Shown here piece by piece: positions 43,584 to 52,309 of a DNA stretch of 64,000 nucleotides. The first letter of the stretch is position 1, and every line of letters starts with the position of its first letter. The notes beneath the pieces are model-generated. The model was not told the origin of the DNA and ran no database searches. It saw only the letters and a list, made by a program, of their open reading frames with translations. Made by a program: the position numbers and the translations under genes. This DNA is from Streptomyces sp. 35G-GA-8 (GTDB lineage: Bacteria > Actinomycetota > Actinomycetes > Streptomycetales > Streptomycetaceae): NCBI RefSeq assembly GCF_023534745.1, contig NZ_JAMHJQ010000005.1:542264-606263 (forward strand), in the 5' to 3' direction.

Positions 43584-44611
43584 CCGCCCTGCAGCTCGCC
43601 ATCGGCGTGCTCACCCTGTTCACCAACGCGTTCTTCGTCGGCGCCGAGTTCGCCCTGATCTCCGTACGGCGCAGCCAGATCGAGCCCCAGGCGATCAAGG
43701 GCAGCCGTCGGGCCAAGAGCACCCTGTGGGGCCTGGAGCATCTGTCCGCGGCCATGGCCACGGCTCAGATGGGTATCACCATCTCCTCGCTGGTGCTCGG
43801 CGCCGTCGCCGAACCGGCGATCGCCCATCTGCTGGAGCCGCCGTTCGAGGCGATCGGTGTGCCCGAGGCGCTGATCCACCCGATCGCGTTCGTGATCGCG
43901 CTGACGTTGGCGACGTATCTGCACATGCTGATCGGCGAGATGGTGCCGAAGAACATCGCGCTGGCCGCGCCGGCCCCGACCGCGCTCGCGCTGGGGCCCG
44001 CGCTGGTCTGGCTGACCCGGGCGCTGCGCCCGGTGATCTTCGGGATCAACGCCTTCGCCAACGCCATCCTGCGGCTGCTGAAGGTCGAGCCCAAGGACGA
44101 GGTCTCGTCGGTCTTCACCGACGACGAACTCGCCCGGCTGGTCAAGGACTCCAGCGAGGCGGGGCTGCTCGACCCCGCGGACGGCGAGCGGCTGCGTGAC
44201 GCGCTGGAGCTGGGCACGCGTCCGGTGGGTGAGGTGATGGTCCCGCTCAACCGGACGATCACCGTCGACCACCAGGTCACTCCGCAGCAGTTGGAGCGCG
44301 CCGCGTCGTCCTCCGGCTTCTCGCGGCTGCCGGTGACCGGGCCGGACAACACGATCCTCGGCTATCTCCACATCAAGGACGCCCTCGGTGCCGCCGACCG
44401 GACCCGGCCCTTCCCGCGCAGTGCGCTGCACACGGTGATCAGGGTCGAGATCGACACCCCGCTCGACGACACCATGACGGCCATGCGCGCCGCCGGTACG
44501 CACCTCGCCGCGGTCAGCGGTGACAAGGGGACCGTCATCGGCTTCGTGACCATGGAAGACGTCCTGGAGGAACTGGTCGGCCCCGCGGCCGGCTCACCGA
44601 CCGCCGCGTAG
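43580..44611 (+). CDS. CNNM/CorC-type transmembrane protein with CBS pair 2
   Basis: A 343-residue protein with a DUF21 domain (FFVGAEFALISVRRSQIE, IGEMVPKNIALA) and a CBS pair (VMVPLNRTITVDHQV, GTVIGFVTMEDVLEELVG). Unlike the upstream gene it lacks the C-terminal CorC_HlyC domain, so the operon encodes one long and one short subunit. ATG 43580 overlaps the upstream stop and follows GGAGGAG. A strong terminator follows 15 bases after the stop. Divalent-cation transport is inferred from the family. Confidence 0.92.
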   Translation: MTALQLAIGVLTLFTNAFFVGAEFALISVRRSQIEPQAIKGSRRAKSTLWGLEHLSAAMATAQMGITISSLVLGAVAEPAIAHLLEPPFEAIGVPEALIHPIAFVIALTLATYLHMLIGEMVPKNIALAAPAPTALALGPALVWLTRALRPVIFGINAFANAILRLLKVEPKDEVSSVFTDDELARLVKDSSEAGLLDPADGERLRDALELGTRPVGEVMVPLNRTITVDHQVTPQQLERAASSSGFSRLPVTGPDNTILGYLHIKDALGAADRTRPFPRSALHTVIRVEIDTPLDDTMTAMRAAGTHLAAVSGDKGTVIGFVTMEDVLEELVGPAAGSPTAA

Positions 44612-44626
44612 GCCACGCGGTGGAAG

Positions 44627-44660
44627 AGCGGCCGGTGCCCCGCCCCGGGCACCGGCCGCT
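44627..44660 (+). terminator. Terminator after the CNNM operon
   Basis: Perfect 14-base arms at 44627-44640 and 44647-44660 with a 6-base loop, followed by TCTCTT, one of the more T-rich ends in this window. Confidence 0.85.
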
Positions 44661-44785
44661 TCTCTTGCCCGGTCCGTTCCGGTGCGGTCCGCTCCTGCTG
44701 CCGGCTCCGGGCCGGGGTCCGGGTCCGTATCAGCTTCTGTATCCGTGTCTGTGTCACCTTCCGTCGTGGGGAATGGGTTCATCTG

Positions 44786-45715
44786 ATGTCCGACAGGACG
44801 AGCCGGTTACAGCCGGCTCTCGCCGATCGCAGCCGGCGCGTCGTGGAGTCCGCCGGTTTCGACACCGCGGTGTTCTGCCTCATCATCGGCAACGCCGTCC
44901 TGCTCGGCATCGAGACCTACACCGGCGCGGTCGACCAGTGGCACACGGAACTGAAGGTCGCCGAGCATCTCTTCCTCGCCGCCTTCTCCGCGGAGATCCT
45001 GCTGCGCGCCGCCACCTACGCGGAGCGCCCCAAGGACTTCTTCCGCGATCCCTGGAACATCTTCGATCTGGCGGTCGTCGGGCTCGCACTCACACCCCTC
45101 GCCCGCGAGAACGCCACCGTCCTGCGACTGCTCCGGCTCGCGCGCGTGCTGCGCGCCGCGCGCTTCCTGCCCCAACTGCGCATCGTCATCGTCGCCGTCG
45201 GCAAGAGTCTGCCGGGCACACTGAGCTTCGTGCTGGTCGGTGCGCTGCTGCTGTACGTGTACGCCATGCTCGGCTGGGTCTTCTTCGCCGCGGCCGACCC
45301 GGAACACTACGGCTCGCTGGGCCGCGCGGCCCTCACACTCTTTCTGCTGATCACGCTCGACGGCCTCGGTGACGCGGTGCGGGGCGGCCTGGAGATCTCC
45401 CGTTGGACGATCGTCTACTTCGCCTCGTTCGTGCTGCTCGGGTCCTTCCTGCTCGTCAACCTGCTGATCGGGGTCGTCATCAACTCCCTTGAGGAGGCAC
45501 GCGAACTGGAGGACGAGCGGAGCCGCGAGAGCCCTGCCGTACCGGTGGCACCGGCCCTGGACGAGTCGCGGGCTGTGCTGCTCGCCCGGATAGCCGCCGC
45601 GCGCCGTGCGCTGGATGATGTCGAGGCCGGACTCGCGGTGGCGAACGGCGAGAGCGACGGGCACCACCGCACGGCGGCGGCTGCCGGTCAGGGTTTGCGC
45701 GCCACCCCGACGTAG
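44786..45715 (+). CDS. Voltage-gated-like cation channel (ion transporter family)
   Basis: A 309-residue six-helix channel subunit. S4 carries arginines at every third position (R114, R117, R120, R123, R126 in the LRLLRLARVLRAARFL stretch), the voltage sensor. The pore loop is TLFLLITLDGLGDAV with filter TLDGLGD (190-196), where NaChBac-type channels have a Glu and a Trp. S6 ends in LLIGVVINSLEEARE, and the cytoplasmic tail (234-300) is a likely coiled coil for tetramer assembly. The start ATG 44786 has a weak ribosome site. Its last 28 bases overlap the convergent methyltransferase gene. Confidence 0.9.
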   Translation: MSDRTSRLQPALADRSRRVVESAGFDTAVFCLIIGNAVLLGIETYTGAVDQWHTELKVAEHLFLAAFSAEILLRAATYAERPKDFFRDPWNIFDLAVVGLALTPLARENATVLRLLRLARVLRAARFLPQLRIVIVAVGKSLPGTLSFVLVGALLLYVYAMLGWVFFAAADPEHYGSLGRAALTLFLLITLDGLGDAVRGGLEISRWTIVYFASFVLLGSFLLVNLLIGVVINSLEEARELEDERSRESPAVPVAPALDESRAVLLARIAAARRALDDVEAGLAVANGESDGHHRTAAAAGQGLRATPT

Positions 45716-46497
45716 CAGGCGGCTTCCTTGTCGGTGACGTTCCCGCTCTGCTCGGCGGGGTCGGGGCGCCACTCGTGCGAGGGCGTGATCCCCGGTTCGA
45801 GGAGCTGCCAGCCGGCGAAGAACCGGGCGATCTCCTCGCGGGTGCGCGCCTGTCCCGGCGTGCCCGCCGCGCGGTAGGCGGTGGTGAGCCGCGCGATGCC
45901 CTCGGGGTCGAACTCGGTGGTGACATGCGCGATGGCGAGCGTGGAGCCGGACGGCAGCGCGGACTTGAGCCGTTCGACGATGTCGTGGGCGTCGTGCTCG
46001 TCGGTGACGAAGTGCAGCAGCGCGTTGAGGCTGAGCGCTATGGGGCGGGTGAAGTCGAGCGTCGAGCGTATCTCCTCGGCGGCCAACAGGGCCTCGGGGT
46101 CGGTGACATCGGCCTCCGCGTACGCGGTGCGTCCGGCGGGGTGGCTGTGCAACAGCGCGCGGGCGTGGGCCAGCACGATCGGATCGTTGTCCGTATAGAC
46201 GACGTGTGCCTCCGGCACCTCCCGCTGGGCGACCTCGTGGACATTCGGAGAGGTGGGGATTCCCGTGCCGATGTCGAGGAACTGCCGCATACCCCGCCGC
46301 GCGAGGAAGCGGACGGAGCGGTGCATGAAGCGCCTGTTGATGCGGGCCGTGGAGAGAATGGAGGGGAAGGCGGAGATGGCCCTCGCGGCGGCCTCGCGGT
46401 CCGCGGGGAAGTTGGTCGTCCCGCCCAGGTAGTAGTCGTACATCCGGGCTGAATGCGCCCGGTCCAGTTCAAGATCCACCGCACCGTTGTCGCTCAT
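45688..46497 (-). CDS. SAM-dependent methyltransferase, DUF574 (SAM_MT) family
   Basis: A 269-residue actinobacterial methyltransferase. The family start DRAHSARMYDYYLGGTTNFPADREAA is followed by the SAM loop FLDIGTGIPTSPNVHEVAQ, then VVYTDNDPIVLAHARALL and LNALLHFVTDE. The family is very numerous in Streptomyces and mostly uncharacterised. ATG 46497 follows a GGGGGG run. The 3' end overlaps the channel gene tail to tail by 28 bases. No substrate is suggested by neighbours. Confidence 0.92.
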   Translation of the reverse strand: MSDNGAVDLELDRAHSARMYDYYLGGTTNFPADREAAARAISAFPSILSTARINRRFMHRSVRFLARRGMRQFLDIGTGIPTSPNVHEVAQREVPEAHVVYTDNDPIVLAHARALLHSHPAGRTAYAEADVTDPEALLAAEEIRSTLDFTRPIALSLNALLHFVTDEHDAHDIVERLKSALPSGSTLAIAHVTTEFDPEGIARLTTAYRAAGTPGQARTREEIARFFAGWQLLEPGITPSHEWRPDPAEQSGNVTDKEAACYVGVARKP

Positions 46498-46828
46498 CGC
46501 GCGACCCCCCGTTCTCATCGCCGGACAACACCGCATAACAGTCGGTGACTTCCCGCCACCGCATGCGGACAACCGTACGAGATGACCCAACTCTCCTCGC
46601 GGGCAGGCCAGATGAGAGAGGACCGGCGCACAGGGCAACGAAACATTCGGGAAACGTCACCCGTTCTACCGCCCAGTAATCATATGATGGCGGTCCGCGA
46701 GAAACCCCCGGGTGTGTCCCGCACATTGAGGGCGCTCATCCGGTTGGCTGACTGGTGGAGAGAGGCACACCTCTCGCACCGACGCCCTCCGCCGTGGAGC
46801 GGCGCGGTGTCCAGGGAACGGGGCATGC
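46498..46828. other. Divergent intergenic region (331 bases) with promoter-like signals
   Basis: No gene is seen. Possible sigma-factor-type elements include GGGAAAC near 46650 followed by CGTTCT. A 6-bp-arm hairpin GAGAGG/CCTCTC lies at 46760-46775. Autoregulation of the sigma-factor gene from this region is plausible but not shown. Confidence 0.35.
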
Positions 46829-47452
46829 GTGCAGGTCGATCCGGAACGTCCGGTGGTCCGCGTCACCCACGGCGCGCAGTGCGTGGAGGACCGCCGCGAT
46901 CCGGTCCCCCCGGACGGGACGGTCCACCGGCTGGCGCTCACCTTTGACGCGTTCGACGCGCGCCACCACACGGTGTGGCTGCGCTACGCCCATACACAGG
47001 TGGGCAGTCGGGACGCGGCCGAGACGGTGGTCGACGCCACCTGCGCCCGGCTGCTGGAGCACTGGCCGCATGTGCTGGCACAGGAATCCGTGGCCCGGTA
47101 CGCGTGGGCGCTCCTCAAGGAGGAGGTGGCGTGGTGGCTGGACGACCACAACAGGGAACCGGCCCTGGTCGACACCGCCGCCTTCCACGCCGCGGTCCGC
47201 AAGCTGCTCCACCACGAGAAGCGCGATCAGTTCGACGTGCTGCAACGGGAGATCCGGCTGTACCGGGCCATCGCCCGGCTTCCCGAGCGGCAGTACGACG
47301 TGGTTGTGCTGCGCCATGTCCTCCAGGTCCCGGACGAAGAGGTCGCCGAGTACATGGGCATCGAGGTCGCCACCGTACGGTCCCATGTACGGCATGCCCG
47401 CAGGCGACTGGCCAAGGACCTCGACGCAGGTGAGACCGAGGCGGAGGAGTAG
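46829..47452 (+). CDS. Sigma-70 family (ECF-like) RNA polymerase sigma factor
   Basis: A 207-residue sigma factor. Region 2 is recognisable but weak (FDARHHTVWLRYAHTQVGSRDAAETVVDATCARLLEHW). Region 4 is clear (ARLPERQYDVVVLRHVLQVPDEEVAEYMGIEVATVRSHVRHARRRLAKDL), with the helix-turn-helix in its second half. The start is GTG 46829 after AGGGAACGGGG. It is followed three bases later by a gene of unknown family, which may encode a regulator of it. No anti-sigma zinc-finger motif is seen in that partner. Confidence 0.85.
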   Translation: MQVDPERPVVRVTHGAQCVEDRRDPVPPDGTVHRLALTFDAFDARHHTVWLRYAHTQVGSRDAAETVVDATCARLLEHWPHVLAQESVARYAWALLKEEVAWWLDDHNREPALVDTAAFHAAVRKLLHHEKRDQFDVLQREIRLYRAIARLPERQYDVVVLRHVLQVPDEEVAEYMGIEVATVRSHVRHARRRLAKDLDAGETEAEE

Positions 47453-47455
47453 ACC

Positions 47456-48178
47456 GTGCGCCACACCGACGAACCCGATCCCGGACGGATCGACGCGCTG
47501 CTCGACGACGCGGAGGTCCTCACCGCCACCTATGACGACTACGACACCGCCGCGGCGCGGAGCCGGGCCGGGGCTCGGCGGACGGTACGGGGAGCGGCGT
47601 GCCGCCAGGATCCGGGCGCGGCGCCGCGCCGTTATCCCTCGGCCCATGAGCAGGCGGCGCACGACCTCAGCCTCGCCGTGGCCCTCGTCCTGAACGCGCC
47701 CGAGGCTGCGGCCAGTCTGTCCCGGCTGGTGGACCATGACCGTATCGACCCCGAGGGCGCCGTCGTCTTCGCCGCGCTCCTGCATCTGACCGGGCACCGT
47801 GACGCGGCCCAGTTCTGGTGGCAGTTCGCCGCCGGCGGTGGCAATCGCACCGCCGCCTTCTGTCTCTTCCTCGCCCATCAGCAGCGGGCCGAGTTCAAGG
47901 ACGCGGCGTACTGGCGCCATCAGTCCCGTCATCTGCCCGGGTCGGGCAGGCCCGCGGCGGCGCCCGCGCTCTCCTCGCTGCTGCCCGAGACCGTCAGGCA
48001 CGATCTGCTCAGCCAGTGTCATCACGGACGCCACCCCACGCTGCCGGCCGCGCTGGAGGCCGTCATCAACCGGCTCCGCGTCGACAGCGCCGACGAGGAC
48101 TTCGGTGAGGTCCCCCAGCCGGGCCCCTCGCTGACCGCCGACCTCACCCGGGGCACCGGCGGCGCTCCCGCCGGATAG
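47456..48178 (+). CDS. Helical protein of unknown function coupled to the sigma factor
   Basis: A 240-residue soluble protein starting at GTG 47456 with GGAGGAG at 47443-47449, so it is co-translated with the sigma factor. Residues 75-165 form TPR- or SEL1-like helices (AAASLSRLVDHDRIDPEGAVVFAALLHL, FCLFLAHQQRAEFKDAAYWRHQ). The N-terminus is acidic, and the tail (225-240) is disordered. No membrane helix and no HxxxCxxC zinc motif are present, so it is not a classical anti-sigma factor; a binding partner or tuning role is an inference from position. Confidence 0.75.
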   Translation: MRHTDEPDPGRIDALLDDAEVLTATYDDYDTAAARSRAGARRTVRGAACRQDPGAAPRRYPSAHEQAAHDLSLAVALVLNAPEAAASLSRLVDHDRIDPEGAVVFAALLHLTGHRDAAQFWWQFAAGGGNRTAAFCLFLAHQQRAEFKDAAYWRHQSRHLPGSGRPAAAPALSSLLPETVRHDLLSQCHHGRHPTLPAALEAVINRLRVDSADEDFGEVPQPGPSLTADLTRGTGGAPAG

Positions 48179-48391
48179 CGCGCGGGCCCGGGGAGAGCCC
48201 GGTCACCTCTTATGCCGGTCCCGGATGGCACAGAAGTCCGACAGGGGCATTTGATGTATCCAAGCGTGCGCCCCTCGTCGGCTCGGTCCTGATGCGCCGC
48301 CGGCGGACGGCCGGTACGGGCGACGACAGCTGATTCCCACCCCGGCTCGGGGGACAGGACCCACAGGGCGCGCAGGACGGACGGGGCTGGT

Positions 48392-49585
48392 ATGACGGAT
48401 CGCGCTCATGGAAGCCGGCGCCTGGGCTATCCCGTGGCCGCCGGGGTGTTCGCAGTCGGTATGGCCGGTACGACCCTGCCCACCCCGCTGTACGGGCTCT
48501 ACCGCGCACAACTCGGCTTCTCCGAACTGATCGTGACGGTCGTGTTCGCCGTCTACGCGCTCGGGGTGATCGCCGTACTGCTGCTGGCGGGCGATCTCTC
48601 GGACCAGGTGGGCCGGCGGCCGGTGCTGCTGGCCGCGCTGGGGCTGTCCGCCGCGAGCGCCCTCTGCTTCCTCTTCGAGGGCGGGCTTCCGCTGCTGTTC
48701 GCGGGCCGATTACTGTCCGGCTTCGCCGCCGGGCTGCTCAGCGGCGCGGCCACCGTCACCGTGCTGGAGCTGGCGCCGCCCGGCCACGAGGCACGGGCGG
48801 GGCTCGCCGCCACCGCGGCGAACATGGGCGGCCTGGGCTGTGGCCCGCTGCTGGCCGGGCTGCTCGCGCAGTACGCGCCGTGGCCGCTGCGGCTGCCTTT
48901 CCTCGTCCATCTCGCGCTGGTGGCCGTCGCCTCCGTACTGACCTGGTTCCTGCCGGAGACCGTCGCGCACCCGACGCGGCGGCCCCGGCTGAAACCGCAG
49001 GGGCTGGTGGTGCCGCCCGAGGTGCGTGGGGTGTTCGCGCCGTCCGCGCTCGCCGCGTTCGCGGGCTTCGCCCTGCTGGGACTGTTCACCGCGGTGGCGC
49101 CGTCCTTTGTGGCCCAGACCCTGAACGTGCACAATCTGGCCGTCTCGGGAGCGGTCGTCTTCTCCCTCTTCCTCGCCTCCACGATCGGCCAGTCGCTGAT
49201 GGGGCGTCTGGGGGTACGCCGGGCGCTGCCGAGCGGCTGTCTGGTGCTGGTGGCCGGTCTGGTGCTGGTCGGCACGTCGCTCGCGGTGGAGTCGCTGGCG
49301 CTGCTCGTCGTGGGCGCGGTCCTGGGCGGTCTGGGCCAGGGGCTTTCCTTCCGCGCGGCGATGACCGCCGTCAGCGGCGCGGCGCCGCCCGAGCACCGGG
49401 GCGGCACGGTCTCCGCGCTGTTCGTCGTGGCCTATACGGGTATCTCGCTGCCCGTCGTCGGCGTCGGCGCGCTGACGCTCGGGCTGGGGCTGAAGGGCGC
49501 CGGGCTGACGTTCACGGCCTGTGTGATGGTGCTGGTGGCGTGCGTGGCGGTGTATCTGCTGCGCCGGCCCTCGGTGGAGAGCTGA
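48392..49585 (+). CDS. MFS transporter
   Basis: A 397-residue transporter with 12 helices. GDLSDQVGRRPVLLAAL is motif A between segments 2 and 3, and MGGLGCGPLLAGLLAQY is the motif C-like segment of drug:proton antiporters. There is no adjacent regulator; it is convergent with the reductase gene (43 bases between stops). ATG 48392 has a weak GGACGGGG upstream. The exported substrate is unknown. Confidence 0.92.
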   Translation: MTDRAHGSRRLGYPVAAGVFAVGMAGTTLPTPLYGLYRAQLGFSELIVTVVFAVYALGVIAVLLLAGDLSDQVGRRPVLLAALGLSAASALCFLFEGGLPLLFAGRLLSGFAAGLLSGAATVTVLELAPPGHEARAGLAATAANMGGLGCGPLLAGLLAQYAPWPLRLPFLVHLALVAVASVLTWFLPETVAHPTRRPRLKPQGLVVPPEVRGVFAPSALAAFAGFALLGLFTAVAPSFVAQTLNVHNLAVSGAVVFSLFLASTIGQSLMGRLGVRRALPSGCLVLVAGLVLVGTSLAVESLALLVVGAVLGGLGQGLSFRAAMTAVSGAAPPEHRGGTVSALFVVAYTGISLPVVGVGALTLGLGLKGAGLTFTACVMVLVACVAVYLLRRPSVES

Positions 49586-49628
49586 CGGGGGGCCACGGGA
49601 GCCGACGCGGGTCGGTGGAGCGGGCGTG

Positions 49629-50651
49629 TCAGGGGCGTCCCGCCGGTGGCACCGCCTCGCCCCTCGGCACGGGACCTGGCGGTGTCCCGTCCCCGAACGG
49701 CCGTCCGCCCAGTTCCTCCCGGTGGTGCGCGGTCAGCCAGCCGGACAGATCGGGGCCGAGGGGCACGATGCCGGTCGGGTTGATACCGGTGTGCACCTGG
49801 TAGTAGTGGCGCTTGATGTGGTCGAAGTCCACCGTGTCACCGAACCCGGGGGTCTGGTACAGGTCCCTGGCATAGGCCCACAGCACCGGGTCCTCGGTGA
49901 GCTTGGACCGATTGCACTTGAAGTGTCCGTGGTAGACGGCGTCGAAGCGCACCAGCGTGGTGAACAGCCGGATGTCCGCCTCGGTGAGCGTGTCGCCCAC
50001 CAGATAGCGGCGGTCCGCCAGCCGCCCTGACACCTCGTCGAGACGGCGGAACAGCGCGCGGTAGGCGTCCTCGTAGGCGCTCTGCCCGTCCGCGAACCCG
50101 GCGCGGTACACACCGTTGTTGATATCGCGGTAGATCCCCTCCATGACCTCGTCGATCTCCTCGCGCAACGGCTCGGGACAGAGATCGGGCGCGCCGGGCC
50201 GGTGCAGCGCCGTCCATTCGGTGGCGAAGTCGAGTGTGATCCGCTGGAAGTCGTTGGTCACCAGTCTCCCGCTCGGTACGTCGACGATCGCGGGCACGCT
50301 GACCCCGCCGGGGTATCCCGTCTCCCGCGCGTCGTACGCCTCGCTCAGGAAGCGGATGCCGAGGACGGGATCCCGGCCGTCCGGGTCCAGGGTGAAGCGC
50401 CAGCTGCGATCGTCCTGGATCGGGTCGGCGACCGCCAGCGAGATCGCGTCCTCCAGACCGAGGAGCCGCCGGGAGACCAGGGCCCGGCTCGCCCAGGGGC
50501 AGGCCCGGCTGACCACGAGCCGGTAGCGGCCGGCCTCGACGGGCCAGCCGTCCCTGCCGTCGGCCGTGATCCGGTCGGCGAAATGGCTCCTCGAACGTTT
50601 GAAGGGCTTCTTTCCGTACTCCGCGTTGCTCTCCGTGCGCGTGCCGCTCAT
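49629..50651 (-). CDS. Glutathione-S-transferase-fold thiolyl-hydroquinone reductase
   Basis: A 340-residue Xi-class GST homologue (YqjG/ECM4-like). The active-site SRACPWASRAL carries the CPWA cysteine, PAIVDVPSGRLVTNDFQRI follows, and the C-terminal helices hold GRLADRRYLVGDTLTEADIRLFTTLVRFD and the family hallmark HYYQVHTGINPTGIVPLGPD. The enzymes reduce thiol-conjugated hydroquinones; since actinobacteria use mycothiol, a mycothiolyl-quinone substrate is expected. ATG 50651 overlaps the stop of an MFS gene (ATGA) and follows AAGGAG, suggesting a detoxify-and-export pair. Confidence 0.92.
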   Translation of the reverse strand: MSGTRTESNAEYGKKPFKRSRSHFADRITADGRDGWPVEAGRYRLVVSRACPWASRALVSRRLLGLEDAISLAVADPIQDDRSWRFTLDPDGRDPVLGIRFLSEAYDARETGYPGGVSVPAIVDVPSGRLVTNDFQRITLDFATEWTALHRPGAPDLCPEPLREEIDEVMEGIYRDINNGVYRAGFADGQSAYEDAYRALFRRLDEVSGRLADRRYLVGDTLTEADIRLFTTLVRFDAVYHGHFKCNRSKLTEDPVLWAYARDLYQTPGFGDTVDFDHIKRHYYQVHTGINPTGIVPLGPDLSGWLTAHHREELGGRPFGDGTPPGPVPRGEAVPPAGRP

Positions 50652-52162
50652 CGCTGGTCTCCTTCCGGCGGTGCGGACGTTCGGTGGGTGAAGGGCCCCT
50701 TCGGTCCCGTACCCCGCTTTCTGTCCCGGTGCGCGGTGAGCACGTCGGCGACGGCGACCAGCAGGGCCGCGATCACGAACGCCACCGAGACGATCAGCCC
50801 GTGGTCGAACGCCGTGGCCCAGCCCTCCGGCCCCACCTCGGCGAAGAAGACCGATCCCACGGCGGCGATACCGATCGCGGATCCCACCCGCTGGCCGGTC
50901 TGGAGCGTGCCGCCCGCGCTGCCCGCCATGGGCACCGGTACCTCCGCGAGGGTCAGGGTCTGGTTCGGTGTGATGACGAGGCCGCTGCCGAGGCCGGCCA
51001 CCAGCAGCGGAGCCGCCATCGCCCAGCCCGCGCCCCGCCCCGGCACCAGATGCACGGCGAGCGTGGTGGCCGCCAGTCCGACGGTGACCATGGTGAGTCC
51101 GACCACGACCAAGGGTCTGCCGAACCGGTTGACCAGCCGTCCGCCGATGCCCGCCGCCGCGGCGGAGCCCACCGCGAAGGGGGTGATGGCCAGTCCGGCT
51201 TCCAGGGCGCTGTAGTGCAGTCCGCTCTGGAGATAGAGAGTGGTGATGAAGAAGATCGTGGTGAACCCGGCGAAGTACAGCAGAATCAGCAGACACCCGA
51301 GCCAGTAGGAGCGGACGCGGAAGAGCCCCAGGTCCAGCACCGGCTGGGTGCCACCGGGCCGGCACCGGGACTCCCATTTCACAAAGCCGGCCAGCAGCAC
51401 GGCGGCGACGATCAGCAGCAGCCACTTCTCCCCGCCGTGCCACTGCTGCGACTGGACGAAGGGCAGCAGCAGCGCCAGGACGCCCGTGCCGAGCAGCAGT
51501 ACCCCGACGGGGTCGAGATCGCGTATCCGCGCCGGGCCCGCGCAGGGGGTGTCCGGCAGCAGTCGCCGCGCCAGCAGCAGACAGACGACGCCCAGCGGCA
51601 GATTGACGTAGAAGACCCAGCGCCAGCCCTCCCGCGCGCCCGCCAGCTGGATGATAAGACCGCCGAGCAGCGGGCCCACGGCCGTCGAGAGGCCGACCAC
51701 CACCCCGAACATGCCGAAGGCCCGGCCCCGCTCACGGCCGGCGAACATCTGCTGGATCAGCGCGGAGATCTGCGGGGTGACCATGCCTCCGGCGAAGCCC
51801 TGTACGAGCCGGGCGATCACCAGCCAGAGGCTGGACTGGGCCGCTCCGCAGGCGGCGGAGGCCAGGGTGAAGAGGGCGAGCCCGATCATGAAGACCGGCC
51901 GCCGCCCGTGGGCGTCGCCCAGTCGCCCGGCGGGGATCAGGAAGAGGCCGAAGGCGAGCGAGTAACCGGACAGCACCCACTGGAGGTCGGAGACCGGGGT
52001 GCGCAGCCCCTCGCGGATCGACGGAAGGGCCACATTGACGATGGAGACGTCCAGGAGCGTCATGAAGCCCGCCACCAGACATACGGCCAGCGCCTTCCAG
52101 CGGCGCGGGTCCGGCGCCGCGGCGGCGTCCCGTCCGCTCCCCAGCCCTGTATCTCCGGCCAT
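50648..52162 (-). CDS. MFS efflux transporter, DHA2 (14-helix) family
   Basis: A 504-residue transporter. LLDVSIVNVALPSIREGL is the first helix signature of the EmrB/QacA group, GRLGDAHGRRPVFMIGL is motif A, and GVVVGLSTAVGPLLGGLI is motif C. ATG 52162 is chosen over GTG/ATG codons upstream because its product starts at the usual distance from helix 1; AGGGTGCG lies upstream. Translation is coupled to the GST-fold reductase downstream. Export of a quinone or aromatic compound is inferred from that coupling. Confidence 0.92.
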   Translation of the reverse strand: MAGDTGLGSGRDAAAAPDPRRWKALAVCLVAGFMTLLDVSIVNVALPSIREGLRTPVSDLQWVLSGYSLAFGLFLIPAGRLGDAHGRRPVFMIGLALFTLASAACGAAQSSLWLVIARLVQGFAGGMVTPQISALIQQMFAGRERGRAFGMFGVVVGLSTAVGPLLGGLIIQLAGAREGWRWVFYVNLPLGVVCLLLARRLLPDTPCAGPARIRDLDPVGVLLLGTGVLALLLPFVQSQQWHGGEKWLLLIVAAVLLAGFVKWESRCRPGGTQPVLDLGLFRVRSYWLGCLLILLYFAGFTTIFFITTLYLQSGLHYSALEAGLAITPFAVGSAAAAGIGGRLVNRFGRPLVVVGLTMVTVGLAATTLAVHLVPGRGAGWAMAAPLLVAGLGSGLVITPNQTLTLAEVPVPMAGSAGGTLQTGQRVGSAIGIAAVGSVFFAEVGPEGWATAFDHGLIVSVAFVIAALLVAVADVLTAHRDRKRGTGPKGPFTHRTSAPPEGDQR

Positions 52163-52235
52163 GAATCGCACCCTAGTTCGCGCGCTGCGATCCCTCATCC
52201 GGAGCGCGCCGACCGGTGGACCCGGTGGACCCGAA

Positions 52236-52278
52236 GGGGTACGGTCCCGCGCGCTCGGAGCGCGCGGGACCGTACCCC
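52236..52278 (-). terminator. 20-bp perfect stem terminator after the M4 protease
   Basis: Arms 52236-52255 and 52259-52278 pair without mismatch around a 3-base loop, 31 bases past the protease stop. It separates the protease from the efflux operon on the same strand. It is the longest stem in the window. Confidence 0.88.
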
Positions 52279-52309
52279 GGAGATCAGCCGTGGTGCCGGA
52301 CCATCGGGG

